Source of the DNA: Pyropia haitanensis
Lineage: Eukaryota; Rhodophyta; Bangiophyceae; Bangiales; Bangiaceae
Direction: 5' to 3'
Assembly: GCA_008729055.1 (NCBI GenBank)
Contig: SDUX01000010.1
Coordinates: 1,999,090-2,063,089, forward strand
Length of the DNA stretch: 64,000 nt
Position 1 is the stretch's first letter. Each line of letters opens with the position of its first letter. The notes under the pieces are model-generated. The model was not told the DNA's origin, ran no database searches, and was given only the letters and a program-made list of their open reading frames with translations. Below are positions 44,456 through 56,313 of the stretch, piece after piece. The position numbers and the translations under genes are program-made.

Positions 44456-44748
44456 TGGTGGTGGTGGTGGTGGCGGCGGCGGTGGCGGCGGTGGCGGCGG
44501 CGGCCTGCCGCCCCGCCCGCCCGTCTACCCTTCCATCACCCTTCCCCCGCCCGACGCGGTGGCGTTGCCGCCGGGGGGCCTCCCCGACCGGCCGGGGGAG
44601 GAGGTGGAGCTGTTTCCCGTCCCGTCGTGGGTGGGCGCTGGCGGCTTTGGGGGCGTCCCCGAGGGTGGGGGGGGGGGCGCCGCCGCCGCCGCGGCCGAGT
44701 CCCCGCGCAGCTCCCAGGGCGGCGGCGGCGGCGGTAACCCGCCATCGC

Positions 44749-44787
<39 letters not shown>

Positions 44788-47700
44788 GCCTCCACCGCCG
44801 CGTCCCGTCCGAGCCGATCGTGCTGCACACCCTCCCGCTGCTGGCCAAGACGCCGTCGGCGCGGCGGGCGCAGCGGACCGACTCGGCGCTGTCGTCCATG
44901 TCGCTGGCCGGGCTCCCCACGAGCGCCAGTGGTGGCAGCGGCGGCGGCGGCGGCGGCGTTGGGGGTGGCGGCAGCTGGGTGCGCTCCCTCTCCCGCCACC
45001 GCTCGACCGGCAGCGACCGGTCTGGGGCGCCGCTGCCCGTGGCGGCCGCCGCCGGGGACGGCGGTGCCGACGGCGGCGCCGGCGCGGCCGCCAATGACGG
45101 CTCCCGGGAGGTGTACATCAATGACTGGCAGCGCAACGAGCCCGGCGAGTACGCGGACAACGCCATCCGGACGACCAAGTACACGCTGTGGAATGTGGTG
45201 CCCAAGGCGCTCTTTGAGCAGCTCCGGCGGGTGGCCAACCTGTTCTTCACCGCCATCGCCATCCTGTCGCTGGTGCCCGGCGTCAGCCCGACGCGGCCCA
45301 TCACCAACCTGCTGCCCCTGCTCGTCATTGTCGGCTTCTCCCTCGCGCGCGACGTGTGGGACGACGCCCGGCGGGGGCGGTCCGACGCGGTCACCAACGG
45401 CCGGCCGGCGTACGTGCTGTCCCGGCGGGGCGCGCCCATCCCGGCTGCGGGCGAGCAGCTGACCGCCGACGAGGCGGCGGCGCTGCGCGAGGCGGGCCTC
45501 GCGCCGCGCCGCCACGTGCGGCTGGCGCGGGCGGCGGTGGCGGTGGGCGACGTTGTCCTCGTCCGCCGCGGGGAGACCTTCCCCGCCGACTTGGTCCTCC
45601 TCGCCACCGCCCCCGTCGCGGCCGGCGTCGCGTACGTGTCGACGGCCAACCTGGACGGGGAGTCCAACCTCAAGCGCGTGACGCTGCCGGCGGTGCTGGC
45701 GGACCGGCCCGAGCCGCTGTCCGCCGCCGACCTCGACGCGCTCGTCGCGAGCGTGTCGGTGCAGCGGCCCGAGCCGGCGCTCCACGCCTTTCGTGGCGCC
45801 ATGCGCATCGCGGGGGGGGCGCCGCTGGCGGTGGACGCGGAGAATATGCTGCTGCGCGACACGACGCTGCGCAACACGCCGTACATTTACGGCGCCGTGC
45901 TGATGACGGGGGTGGAGACCAAGGTGGCGCTCAACATGCGGCAGCCGCCGTCCAAGCTCGGCGTCGTGGAGCGGCAGCTCAACTGGATCGTTATTGGGCT
46001 CTTCCTCACGCTCGCCGCGATCGTCGTCGTCGCGTCGGTGTGTGCGGGCGTGCTGCAGGCGCGCGACGGGGAGGAGCAGTGGTACATGGGGGACATCCGC
46101 CTCGAGTCGGGCGCCCGCCGGGCGCTCATCTCGCTCGGCTCGTTTATGATCCTGTTCAACACGCACGTGCCCGTGTCGCTGTTTGTGACGCTCGAGTACG
46201 TTGGGGGGCGGGGCCGACCCTGGACGCCGTCCCTGCGCGCCGTGTGGGTGCGTGCGTTGCGTCCCGGCCCCCGCTCAGGTCCTGTTTGCCCGACCTGCGA
46301 GGCGGCGCGGAAGCTAACCCCGTCGTCTCTTGCGGTTGCTTATTCTGCCTCCCTCGATTTCCATGGTCTGAGCTCCTCGCTTTTGCTGCTCCCCCCTGGT
46401 TGCACTGGTTGCCCTCTCTCCCGCTGATGGCCTCCCTCGTGGTGCGCGGCCCAGATTTGTCCGGCTCTTCCAGGGCCTGTTTATGAATGCAGACGTCAAG
46501 ACCACCTCTCGCGGGCGGTCTCTGTCGGCCAAGTCGACGAACCTCAACGACCAGCTCGGCCTCGTTTCCGTTGTCCTCAGCGACAAGACGGGGACACTCA
46601 CCGAGAATGAGATGCACTTTGTGGCCGCCTCGGTGGGGGGCTCGGTCCTCGACGCCCGTGCCAGCACGCAGGCCATCCCCACTGCCCTTGTCAACGCGGG
46701 CGTGGGGGACGAGTCGGCGGTGGGCACGCTCGACGACCCCAACCCCGCGAGGCGGCTGGTGCTGGCCATGGCGCTTTGCCACAACGTGGTACCGGAGGCC
46801 GCCGGTGACGACGACGACGGGCCAGTGACGGAAGAGGCGGGGCGGTCGTCCAAGCCGGGGGTCTCGGCGCGGGCGCCCGCACGCCGTGCGCGGCGGCTGC
46901 TCCGTCTGGGCCGCCGCGGGGGCGACAGCGCCGGCGGTCCGTCGTCGGCCGGTGGCAACGGCAGCGGGGAGCGGCCGTCTTCGGCTGGCGGCTCGTCGGC
47001 GTTTCACAGCTGGTCCTCGTCAGACGAGGGAGGCCACGGGGCGGCCGCCGCTAGAGGGGCACGCTCCTCCATTGAAGACGGCCCGTCGGGCGTTGTGTCC
47101 ACCCGCCGCTCCGAGGCGACCGCCATGACGGTGGACCCCAACACGCCCATCCAGTACGAGGGCCAGAGCCCCGATGAGGTGGCGCTGGTGGAGGCGGCCC
47201 GTGACTTGGGCGTCGTCCTCGTCGACCGCTCCCCGCGGTCCGTGACCGTTGCGCTGCGCACGCCGGGCGTCGACTGGGCGGCGGGCGCGTCGTACGACAC
47301 CATGGATCACTACGACAATGCGGGCCCGGACGTGACGTACGAGGTGCTCGCGGAGTTGCCCTTTGACAGCGACCGCAAGCGCATGTCCCTGGTCCTCCGC
47401 GCCCCCGATGGGGACGTACGGCTGCTGACCAAGGGCGCGGACACCGTCATGCTGCCGCTGCTGCGCGGTGGCGGCGGCGGCGGCAACGGTGGTGACGCGA
47501 CGGCGGCGGCGGCGGCGGCGGCCGAGGATGGCTCTGACGGCGAGCTGTCGGCGGAAGTGTCGGTGGCGGCCGCCCATCTGGACCGCTTTGCCGCCGATGG
47601 CCTGCGGACGCTGGTGTTTGCTCAGCGACGGGTGTCGCCTGGCGAGTTTTCCGCCTGGCACGCCCGCTATACGAACGCACGCAACATCCTTGACGACAGC

Positions 47701-49493
47701 CGGGACGCGGTGGTGGCGGCCTTGTCGGCCGAGATGGAGATGGGCCTGGAGCTCCTCGCCGTCACGGCGGTGGAGGACAAGCTCGGCTACGAAGTGCCAG
47801 AGTCGATCGCCTTTCTCCGCAAAGCCGGCATCAAGCTGTGGGTGCTGACGGGCGACAAGCGGGAGACGGCCGAGAATATCGGCTACTCGGCGCGGCTCCT
47901 CGAGACGACCATGCGCGTCGTGCACGTGGCGGCCGACTCGGACGCCAGCTGCGAGGGGCAGCTGCAGGCGGTGCTCGACTCGGTGGGGGGCGGCGACTTT
48001 GCGCACACGGGCAAGACGTTTGGGCCGACCGACAGCGCCAGCGGCGGCAGCAGCGGCCGCGGCAGCGACGGCGGCGGTGACGACGCGGCGGCGGCGGCGC
48101 GGCCGTCGTCGCGGCGTGCGCGCGTCCGCCAGCAGCTGAGCGCCCACGGCGGGTGGGTGCGGCCGCGCTTCCACTTCACGTCCGACCCGGACGGGGAGGA
48201 GGACGCGCGCCGGTCGTCGCGGCGGTCTCTGCCGGGCCTCCTCCGCCGGCGGCGGGGCGGCGCGGACGGCGACGGCGTCGGGACGGGCGTCTCGTCGCCG
48301 GGTGCTGTTGCGGGTGACCGGCGGGTGGTGCCTGCCGCGGGTGCCATCGACGCGGGCGCCGCCGTCGACGCCCGGCAACAGCTGTCGCTGATCATTGACG
48401 GCGCGTCGCTGGCGTTTGCGCTGAACCGGCACGCGGACCTCCTCATGGCCGTCGCGGACCGGTGCCACACGGTGATTTGCTGCCGCGTGACGGGCCTCCA
48501 AAAGGCCCTCGTCGTGCGGATGGTGCGGCAGCTGCGGGGGGAGTCGCACACGCTCGCCGTTGGCGACGGCGGCAACGACGTGTCCATGATCCAGGAGGCG
48601 CACATTGGCGTGGGCATCTACGGCAAGGAGGGCACCCAGGCGGCGCGCGCGTCGGACTTTTCCATCTCAGAGTTCCACCACCTGCGGCGGCTCCTGGCCG
48701 TCCACGGCCGGTACAGCTACGTGCGGCAGGTGGGCGTCATCAACCTGTCGCTGTACAAGGCCGCGACGTTTACGTTGACGCAGGTGCTCTTCCAGGTGTT
48801 TTGCTTCTTCTCCGCGACCAGCCTGGCCGAGTCGTGGCTGCTCACCCTGTTCAACCTCGTCTTCACGGCGGTGACGCCCCTCTTTTTTGGGCTCTTTGAG
48901 GAAGACCTCAAGGCGTCGACGGTGCTGTCCCATCCCGCGGCGTACCGGAGCAACCGCGGCGGCGCGCTGCTATCCTGGCGGAGCCTCTTTGAGTACCAAG
49001 TGGTGTACGGCGTGTGGCACGGGGCGGTCATCTTTTTTGGCCTCACCCTCGTGCTCGGCACCCGCACAAGCCCCTTCACGTCTGGCCGCGACGGCGGCCT
49101 CTTCCTCCTCTCCCTCGCGGTCACCCTCCTCGTCGTCCTCACCGTGCACGTGCGGTTTGCGCTCTCCTCCCGCACCCTCTCCGCGCCGGTGCTGGCGGGC
49201 CTCGCGTTTGGCGTCGTCTCCCCGCTGCTCTTTGTGCCGCTCGTGACGCTGCCGCTGGTGGGCGGCTTCCAGCTCGAGGGCGTCCTGCCGGCGCTGCTGT
49301 CATCGGTGGCGTTTTGGCTGGCGACGCCGCTGCTCCTCGCCACCGCGTTTGCGGTGGACGTGGTCGTCCTCGTCGGCCGGCGGCTGTCCAAGGGGGGGGG
49401 GGGGTCGTCGCGCGCCTCCAGCGCGCCGAGTCGGGGGCGGCTCGGCGGCGGCCGCCGCGGCTCCTGGGGTCGCCCATGCCGGTGGGCGTCTGA
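44412..49493 (+). CDS. P4-type ATPase (phospholipid flippase), one intron
   Basis: P4-ATPases move phospholipids from the outer to the cytoplasmic leaflet, usually with a CDC50 partner. Exon 1 runs from the ATG at 44412 to 46195 and exon 2 from 46455. The GTACGT donor and CCAG acceptor join VSLFVTLE to FVRLFQGLFMNAD in frame. Motifs in order: Gly-rich N-terminus; YINDWQRN; PGEYADNAIRTTKYTLWNVVP; actuator DGESNLKR (about 415; the usual Thr is Ser); membrane-4 VPVSLFVTLE, characteristic of P4; phosphorylation site DKTGTLTENE (Asp about 638); QYEGQSPDEVALVEAA; LTKGAD; GDGGNDVSMIQEAHIGVGI (about 1298). Several hydrophobic segments follow. A 13-G run at 49392-49404 probably hides a frame change; reading the next frame gives a short tail ending PMPVGV at 49493. 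About 1,600 residues, inflated by Gly/Ala insertions. Lipid specificity is unknown. Confidence 0.93.
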
Positions 49494-49832
49494 GCGGCGG
49501 CGCCCGCTTCTCTTTGTTCAGCGTCTCTCTCTCTCTCTCTCCCTTTTGTTGCCGCCTCTGTGTGCCGTCCACGCGGGGTATCTCGTCTTGTGTTTTTTAT
49601 GGCGTGGTGTTTTGCTACTGTATTTTGCACATAGGTCGTCGTGGTGCTCCCTTCCCTTTCCTTTTTGTTCCTTCTCTACCCCTCTTTTTTTTTTCTCGAC
49701 GCCCTCGCTCCTCTTTGTACGTGCTCCGCGCCCCCCCCGGGTTGTTGTCTGGCGGCTCTGCCGCGCCCACGCGGGCCGGATACTGCCCATGCACGTCGCC
49801 CTGTCCCGCGCGGTTGGCCACGCGCGCGCCCG
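49494..49832. other. 3' flanking region with a TC dinucleotide repeat
   Basis: A (TC)n tract at 49524-49541 and a T-rich stretch follow the P4-ATPase and are probably its 3' untranslated region. The next gene converges from the right. Confidence 0.5.
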
Positions 49833-51860
49833 TCAGCCTGCACGGGCGCCCCCCCCCCCCCCGCGGGTGCCACCCCCCCCCCCCCCCCCGCGGCCGCCTC
49901 CATCGCCCGCCCGACGGCGGCGTAGAGCGCACCCGCGGAGGGGCACTCGGCCCAGTCCGCCACCGCCGCGTACGCCTGGTCATCCTCCTCAAACGCGTAC
50001 AGCGCGTAGCGCGCTGGGTAGGCGCCGACGAGCGCCATCCGCGTCGGCGGCGGGGGGGGGGTGAGGGGGGGCGCCGCCCCCGCCGTCGCCCGCGCGTCGC
50101 CGCCGCCGCCGCCGCCGCCCCCACCCCCACCGCCACCACCACCACCACCACCACCACCACCACCCCCACCGCCGCCGCCGTCGTTGCCATCGTCACCGCC
50201 GCGGCCGCCGCCGCCGCCGCCGCCGCCGCCACCGCCGCCGTTGCGGCCGCCACCGCCGACGACGGCAAACGGGTAAAACAGGTAGGCGATGGGCGCGACC
50301 GCGACGGCGGCGGCCGGGTAGGCGGCGGCGGCGGCCAGCGGCGACGCCGCCGCCGCCGCGTTGACCGCCACCACCGCCGTGCCCGCCGCGTCGGCGGCGC
50401 GGAGGAAGGCCGCCACGTGCCGGGCGGCTGCGCCAGACGGCGGCGGCGGCGGCGGCGGCGGCGGTGGGATGGGGGGGCGGAGCGGGGAAAATAGGGGGCG
50501 GGGGAGGGGGGGGGGGGGAGGGAGGGAGGGAGGGAGGGAGGCGGCGCCACCAAGGGGGAGAGAGAGCGCGTCGACGGCCGCACGCGCGCGGGGGGGGGGG
50601 GGGGGGGGGGGGGGGGGCAACCAGAGCGGCTGGGCGTGTGAGCAGCAGCGCCACGCGACGCGGGACAGCGCCGCAGGGTGAGACGGGCGGGGGGGGGGAG
50701 GGGCAGACCGCCGCGCGCCACCCCGTGACGGTGGCCGCCGCCGGCAGCCGCCGCCGCCGCCGCCGCCACCCCCACCGCCGCGGCGACCCGCCGGGCGGGG
50801 CGGCGCAACCCGCCCCGACCGCCCAGCCGGCGCCCCCCCCCCCCACACCACGCGCGCCCCCCCCCTCCCCCCCCCACCCACCCCCCCCAGCCCCGACGGT
50901 TGCCACGCGCGTCGGTGCGCACGCACGGCCCGCGTGGGCACCCCCCCCCCCCCCCCTCCCGCGCGGCCGCGGCGGACGTACCCGACCGTGCCGGCGCGAC
51001 GAGCACCACCACCGCCGCCGCCGCCACCACCGCGGCGGTGCCGCCGCCGCCGCCGCCGGCGGCGGCGGGAAACGGCGCGACCCGCACGGGCGGGGCGCCC
51101 CCGCCGAGCGCCCGCGCCGCCGCCGCCGCCGCGGCGGCCACGTCGACACGCCACACCAGCAGGCACACGCCGCCGTCGGCGTCGCCGCCACCGACGCCAC
51201 CGCCACCGCCGCCGTCGCCGTCGCCGTCACCGTCGCCGTGCCCGCCGTCACCGCCGCCGTCGTGGCGACCGTCGCGGTCGCGGCCGCGGCGGCGGCGGCG
51301 GGGACGGCCAGCGTCGGCGGCGGCGGCGGCGTCCCCCCCCCCCCCCCCCCCCCCCCCACAGCACCAACGCCGACGCCCACCGCCAGCGTGGCGAGCGTCG
51401 CGGCGTCCCAGCCGCGGCTGCCCGCGTCGGCCGCCGCGGCGGCCACCTCCACCCGCACCAGCCGCGCGCCGTCGGCGAGCGCCGCGCCCGCCGCCGCGCC
51501 CGCCGCCGCCGCCGCCGCCGCCGCCGATGGCGGCGGCAGGGGGAGGTGGGGGGGGGGGGGGGGGGGGTACCCGCCCACCAGACGCAGACGCCCGCGGCGG
51601 CCGGGTGGCGGCGGCGGCGGCTGCCGGCCGCCGCCGCGGCGCGGCGTGGGGGGGGGGGGGGGCCGGCCCGGCACGGCCGCCGCGCCACGCGGGGGGGGGG
51701 GAGGAGGGGAAGGGGGGGGGGGGGGGGAACGCGGGGGGGGGGGGGGGGCGGGGGGCATGGCGGCAGCAAGGAGGGGGAGGGGGGGGGTGGGTTGGGGGCG
51801 GCGGGAGCGGGACGTGGTCGACCGCAGCGCCGCGGCGCGAGGGAGACGGGAGGTCGCCAT
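49833..51860 (-). CDS. DUF1995-family protein, probably plastid-targeted; one intron, frame-broken
   Basis: The ATG at 51860 opens a Ser/Arg/Ala-rich leader (MATSRLPRAAALRSTTSRSR) typical of plastid transit peptides. After Pro-rich sequence comes LADGARLVRVEVAAAA...GWDAATLATLAVGVG. A 25-C run at 51333-51357 then changes the frame, which continues as CLLVWRVDVAAAAAA..., APPVRVAPFPAA, AAVVVLVAPARS. An intron at 50981-50428 (GTACGT donor, GCAG acceptor) joins in frame to ARHVAAFLRAADAAGTAVVA, IAYLFYPFAVVGG, a Gly-rich insert, and ALVGAYPARYALYAFEEDD ... AECPSAGALYAAVGRAM. The order 'xVEVP-like strand, VVLVAPs, G.avV.vN, aY.f.Pf, .YPa.yaLy, PS...L' is that of DUF1995, which includes the photosystem II assembly factor LPA3. 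The stop is probably TGA at 49835-49833. Pathway role is inferred only from the family. Confidence 0.55.
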
Positions 51861-52745
51861 CTCGCGGGCGTGGCCGTCCTGGTCCCCGTCGGGACTTGTC
51901 CAACAATACCTCCAGCACCCCGAAAAAAAAATGGTTGGCGGGAGCTCATGCGTGCGGGACTCGACACGTGTCAGAGTGCGTGTCTGTCCGCGTCCACCGC
52001 GGTGCGTTCCAGGTGGGTGCGTGCCGGCGCGGCCGCGGCGGGACTGGGCGGCGGCGACCCTGACACCACCGCTGGCCCGCCGCGGCCGCGCCCGTGCGCC
52101 GACGTACCGATCGACGGGCGTACGGGAGCAAGTGGGCAGAGGACACCAGCCGCGACGGCGGACGGTCGGTCGTCTGGGGGTGCGGACGCCGGGGGGGGGG
52201 GGGGGGGGGGGGGGTGCCGCGCCTTGCTCGCCAGCGCGGTTTGGACGCCGCGCGCCGGCCGCCCGCGACGCTGGCGTGCCCCCTCGGTGCCCCTCCCGCC
52301 CACGCCCCCGCCACGCCCGCCGCGCGGCGTCGGGGTTCCACGCCGCTCCCCCCCCAGCGCAACGTCCACCCCGCTTTGCCCGGATAGGGGGGGAGGAGGA
52401 CACCCCCCACCCACCCCCGCCGCCCCCGCCGCGCCCGCCCGGTGGCGCGGGTGCCACCACCCCCCCCCCCCGCCACACGCCACGCCACCCGACGCGGCGG
52501 CTCGCCACGCCCGCCACGCCGGCCGGCCGCCCCCCGCCCCACCGCCCGCGGTGGGTGTGCCGCGCGGGCGCGGGGCGACCCGCGCGCCACGCGGGCGCGG
52601 GGGTCAACCGCGGCGCCGCCGGCGGCGCGCCACACCCCCGCCGCGCGGCGCAGACGCGAGCGACCGGCAGCGCGGCGCGCGGCGGAACGGCGGCGCGCCG
52701 CGCGACCGCACCCCCCCCCTCCCCCCCCCCCCCCCCCCCCCCCCC

Positions 52746-52783
<38 letters not shown>

Positions 52784-55286
52784 TCCCGACAGCACGCGGC
52801 GACGGTCTGGGCGGGCGGCCCCGCCCGAGGCGCCGCCGCCGCCGCCACCGCGCGAGCGCCCGTGCGGGCCCCCCCCCCCCCCCCTCCCCCCCCCTCCCTC
52901 CCACAGCCCCCCGCTGCCGCCACTGCTGCCCGCCGCGGGCGCGGGCGCAACGGCGCGCCGCGGCGGGCCGAGCCGGCGGGACCGCCGCCGCCTACGTTGG
53001 CCGCCGCCGCTGCCGCCGCGGCGGCGCGTGCCGCCTTGCGGGGCACAGCGGGACCTGCGCTCCCCCCCCCCCGCGGGGCGCCGCCTCGTCGCCAACCAGC
53101 AGCCGCACCGACGGCGGTGGGGGGCGGTCGATCGGGCGGCCGCGGCCGCACACGCGCACCGCGCGTCCCGTGCGCGCGTCCGTTTCCGTCTGTAGAGGCG
53201 GGGGGGGGGGGGGGGGGGGGGGGGTCGCTTTCCGCTGGGGGGGTCGTCGTCGGAGGGGGGGCGGCGAGGTTGGGATCCCACGACGCGGCGGCGGCCGAGC
53301 GGCCCGACGAGCCGCGTGGCTGGTGGGGGTGGGGGTGGGGGGTGCCGCCGCTCCCGCCCGCGGCCTCGCGCGTGCGTCCGTGCGCGGCGTCTGCCGCCGC
53401 CCCCCCCCCCCCCGCCGCGCGTGCGCGTCGCGCCGCTCCCGCATCTCCGCTGCCGCCGCCAGCTACGTCTTCTTTTCGCATCGCGTCACCCCACCACACA
53501 CCCTCCCGCGCCGCCGCCGCCGCCGCCACCACCGCCGCCACCACCACCGCCACCGCCGCCGCGGCCGCCCTCCCCCCCCCCCCCCCCCGCGGTGGCGGCG
53601 CGCCGCCGCGCCGCCCCTGCCTCCTCCTCTGCCCGCGATTCAGGCGGCGCGCGGCGGCGACGGGGGTGGCGCAAACGCGGCTGCCGCCGCGGGGGCACCG
53701 CGGGGGGGGGGGGGGGGGGACACCCCCGCGTGGCGTGTGGCGCAAGGTACGCCCGCCACACCGCGGGGGGGGGGGGGGGATGGGGTGGGGGGGGGGGGGG
53801 GAACCCGCGGACGCGTGGTGGGGGGGGAGGGGCGACGCGAACGCCCGCCGCGGCGCGGCCGTCGCAGGCGGTCGCCGCCCGCCCGCGGCGGCCGCGCGGC
53901 TACGTATCCTAGATCCGCGGCGGACGCTGGCGCCGCCCCCTCCCCCCCCCCCCCCCCCCCCCCGCCGCCGCGAGTTCCCCCCCCCCCCTCCGCGCGCCCA
54001 CGCACGGCAGACGCCTCGCGCGCACGCCAATCGGCAGACGCGTCCCAGCGCGGGGTGCGGCGGGAGGCGACGACGGCCGCTGTCGCCGAGACACTCTAGC
54101 ACCGCGGTGGGTGGTGGCGGGGGGGGGGATGATGGGCGTGTGGTGCTGCAGAGGACACGCTCACTGCCCCTGCTGGGAGGCGGGGGGGGGGGTGGTGGTC
54201 GCGCCGTGCCTGCCGTGTATCGCCCACAGTACTGTAGCGGGGGCCCCCCCCGCGGGGGGGAGGGGGGAACCCGCCGCCGGCGCGCCGCCCCCCCGACGCC
54301 AGCCACGTGTCCGCGACCGCCGCCGCCGCACGCCACCGGCGGCGGTGGCTGGCGGCGCGCCTCCGCCGCCGCCGCCGCCGCCGCCGCCAGCAGCCGGCGG
54401 GGGTGCCCCCCCGCCCCCAGCACTGTGGTGGCGTGCCGCCACCCCGACCGGCACAGACGGCCGCGGGGTGGGCACGCGGCGGGCACACTCCCCGCGGGCG
54501 CGGGCGGCAGGGGGGGGGGGGGCCGCGGGGGGACCGCCCGCCCCGCGGCGGGCGTTGCCCGCCGCGCCGCCGCCGCCGTCGCGGCCGCCGCGACGCCCGT
54601 GCGGGTCGTCGCGTGCGGCCGCCCCGGCCAGCCGCCGGTAGGGGGCCGTGCCGCCGCCCCGTGCGCCCCGTGCGGCGTGGGCGTCTGTCCTCCCCCCCCC
54701 CCCCCCCCCCCCTATCCGCGGCCGCGGCTGTCCCGCCGCGGGCGGCCGCCCGTGGGGTGCCGCCGCCGCCGCCACCGCCAGTGGCGCCCGCGGCGGGCGC
54801 CGCGGCGGGCGCCGCCGGCCGCGCCGTCGTGGCGGAGCGGCCGCCGTGAGGTGGGGGCGGCCGGTCGCGGCGGCCGGCCGGCGCGGCGGCGCCGCGCGCC
54901 ACCCACACGCGGGCGGCCGGCCGTCGTGGGCGCTCGCGCGCGGGGGCGGCCGCGGCGGCCGCGTCGGGGGGGTGTCGCCTGCGGGGCTGCGGCCGCGCCG
55001 GCAGACGGCGCGCCGTGGGCGGCGGTGGTCGGTCGCGGGGCGGCGCTCGCCGTGGCGTGGCGCTCCCCCCCCCCGCCGCCCGTGCCGCGACGCCCTTTCT
55101 CGTACCTCTCCCCCCCCCTGTTCCCCCCTCTACCGGTCACGTTTCCCTTGTTCCCTGCACACCTCACCCCACCCCCCCCCACCCCCCCCCTCGCCCAAAC
55201 TGCGGCCCTACTCCCACGCCATTGACCGCCAAGGCCGTCCGTCACCCCTCCTCCACCCCCACTCCCCTCCCGGTGACCCGTCTACC
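51861..55286. repeat. Large low-complexity block with no convincing gene
   Basis: Homopolymers of 15-25 C or G (52194-52214, 52722-52747, 53201-53224, 53701-53719, 53941-53963) and GCC/GGC microsatellites dominate. Frames stay open for over 3 kb on both strands at once, which shows that openness is uninformative here. A candidate donor (GTACGT at 52104 on the minus strand) follows a passable exon end (LCPLAPVRPSIG), perhaps an upstream exon of the DUF1995 gene. I cannot support any gene. Confidence 0.5.
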
Positions 55287-55801
55287 ATGATGGGCGCGCC
55301 GCCGCTCCCCCCAGGGGTGCTGCTCGAGCTGCCCGCGCCGCCCTCCCCCTCCCCCCTCGACGACGACGACCTCTCCCGCGCCTTCCCCCCCAAAGGCGGC
55401 TGGGGCGTCCGCCCCACGTCTGGCCGCGGCCGCCGCCGCCACGCGCCGCCGCCGCCGCCGCCGCGGCCGCCGCCGCCGCCGCCGCCGCGGCCGCCGCCGC
55501 CGCCGTCGCCGCGGCCGCCGCCGCCGCCGCCGACGCGGCCGTCGACGCTGTCACCGTGGGCGTCCCGCGCGGGCGGGGCGTCGCCCGCCACCTCCCCCCC
55601 CGCCTCCACCGCCGGCACGTCCGCGGCGAGCCTCGGCGCGGAGCTGTCATCGGGGTGGCTGCGGCGGGGGTCCCCCCCCGGCGCGTCGCCCCTCGCGGGC
55701 GCCGCCGCCGCCGCCGCCAGCAGCCGCGGCCGTGGCGCGACGGCCGCCGACGCGGCGGCGAGCGTCGGCCTCTCCGTCTCGCCGTGGCTGGGCGTGACGG
55801 T

Positions 55802-55851
<50 letters not shown>

Positions 55852-55964
55852 GCGGCGGCGGCCGCCCGGCGTCCCGCCTGGGTGACCTCCTCCGCGGCTT
55901 GGCCGCGGCGGCGGCGGGCAAGGGCGGCTACGCCGCCGACGTGACCGCCGTGCGCAGCCGCCTC

Positions 55965-55996
<32 letters not shown>

Positions 55997-56264
55997 CGCG
56001 TCGACCGCGGCGGCACCGCCGCGGCCGTCCCCGACGGCCGCCGCCGCGGCGGCAATGGCGGCGGCGGTGGCGGCGGGCGCGTCGGCGCGCGGCCTGACGG
56101 TGCGGCCCGCGGCGGTGGCGGCCGACGCGGCGCGGCGGCGGCGGTCGGGGGGGAGCGTGCCGGCCGTGGCGGCCGCCACGGCGGCGGGCGGCGCGGCGCG
56201 GCGGCCGCCGCCGTCGCCACCGGCTGGAGGCGGCCGGTGGGCGTCGAGCGTCACCGCCGCCGAC

Positions 56265-56313
<49 letters not shown>

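Noticed and set aside
50464..54099. Continuous open frame of over 1,200 codons on the plus strand
   Set aside because: It crosses the intron and coding part of the DUF1995 gene on the opposite strand. Its composition is only Arg, Gly, Pro and Ala as expected from GC repeats.
51946..54486. 846-codon minus-strand open frame
   Set aside because: Same reasons: no ATG-based start with sensible sequence, no conserved blocks, and other frames are equally open.
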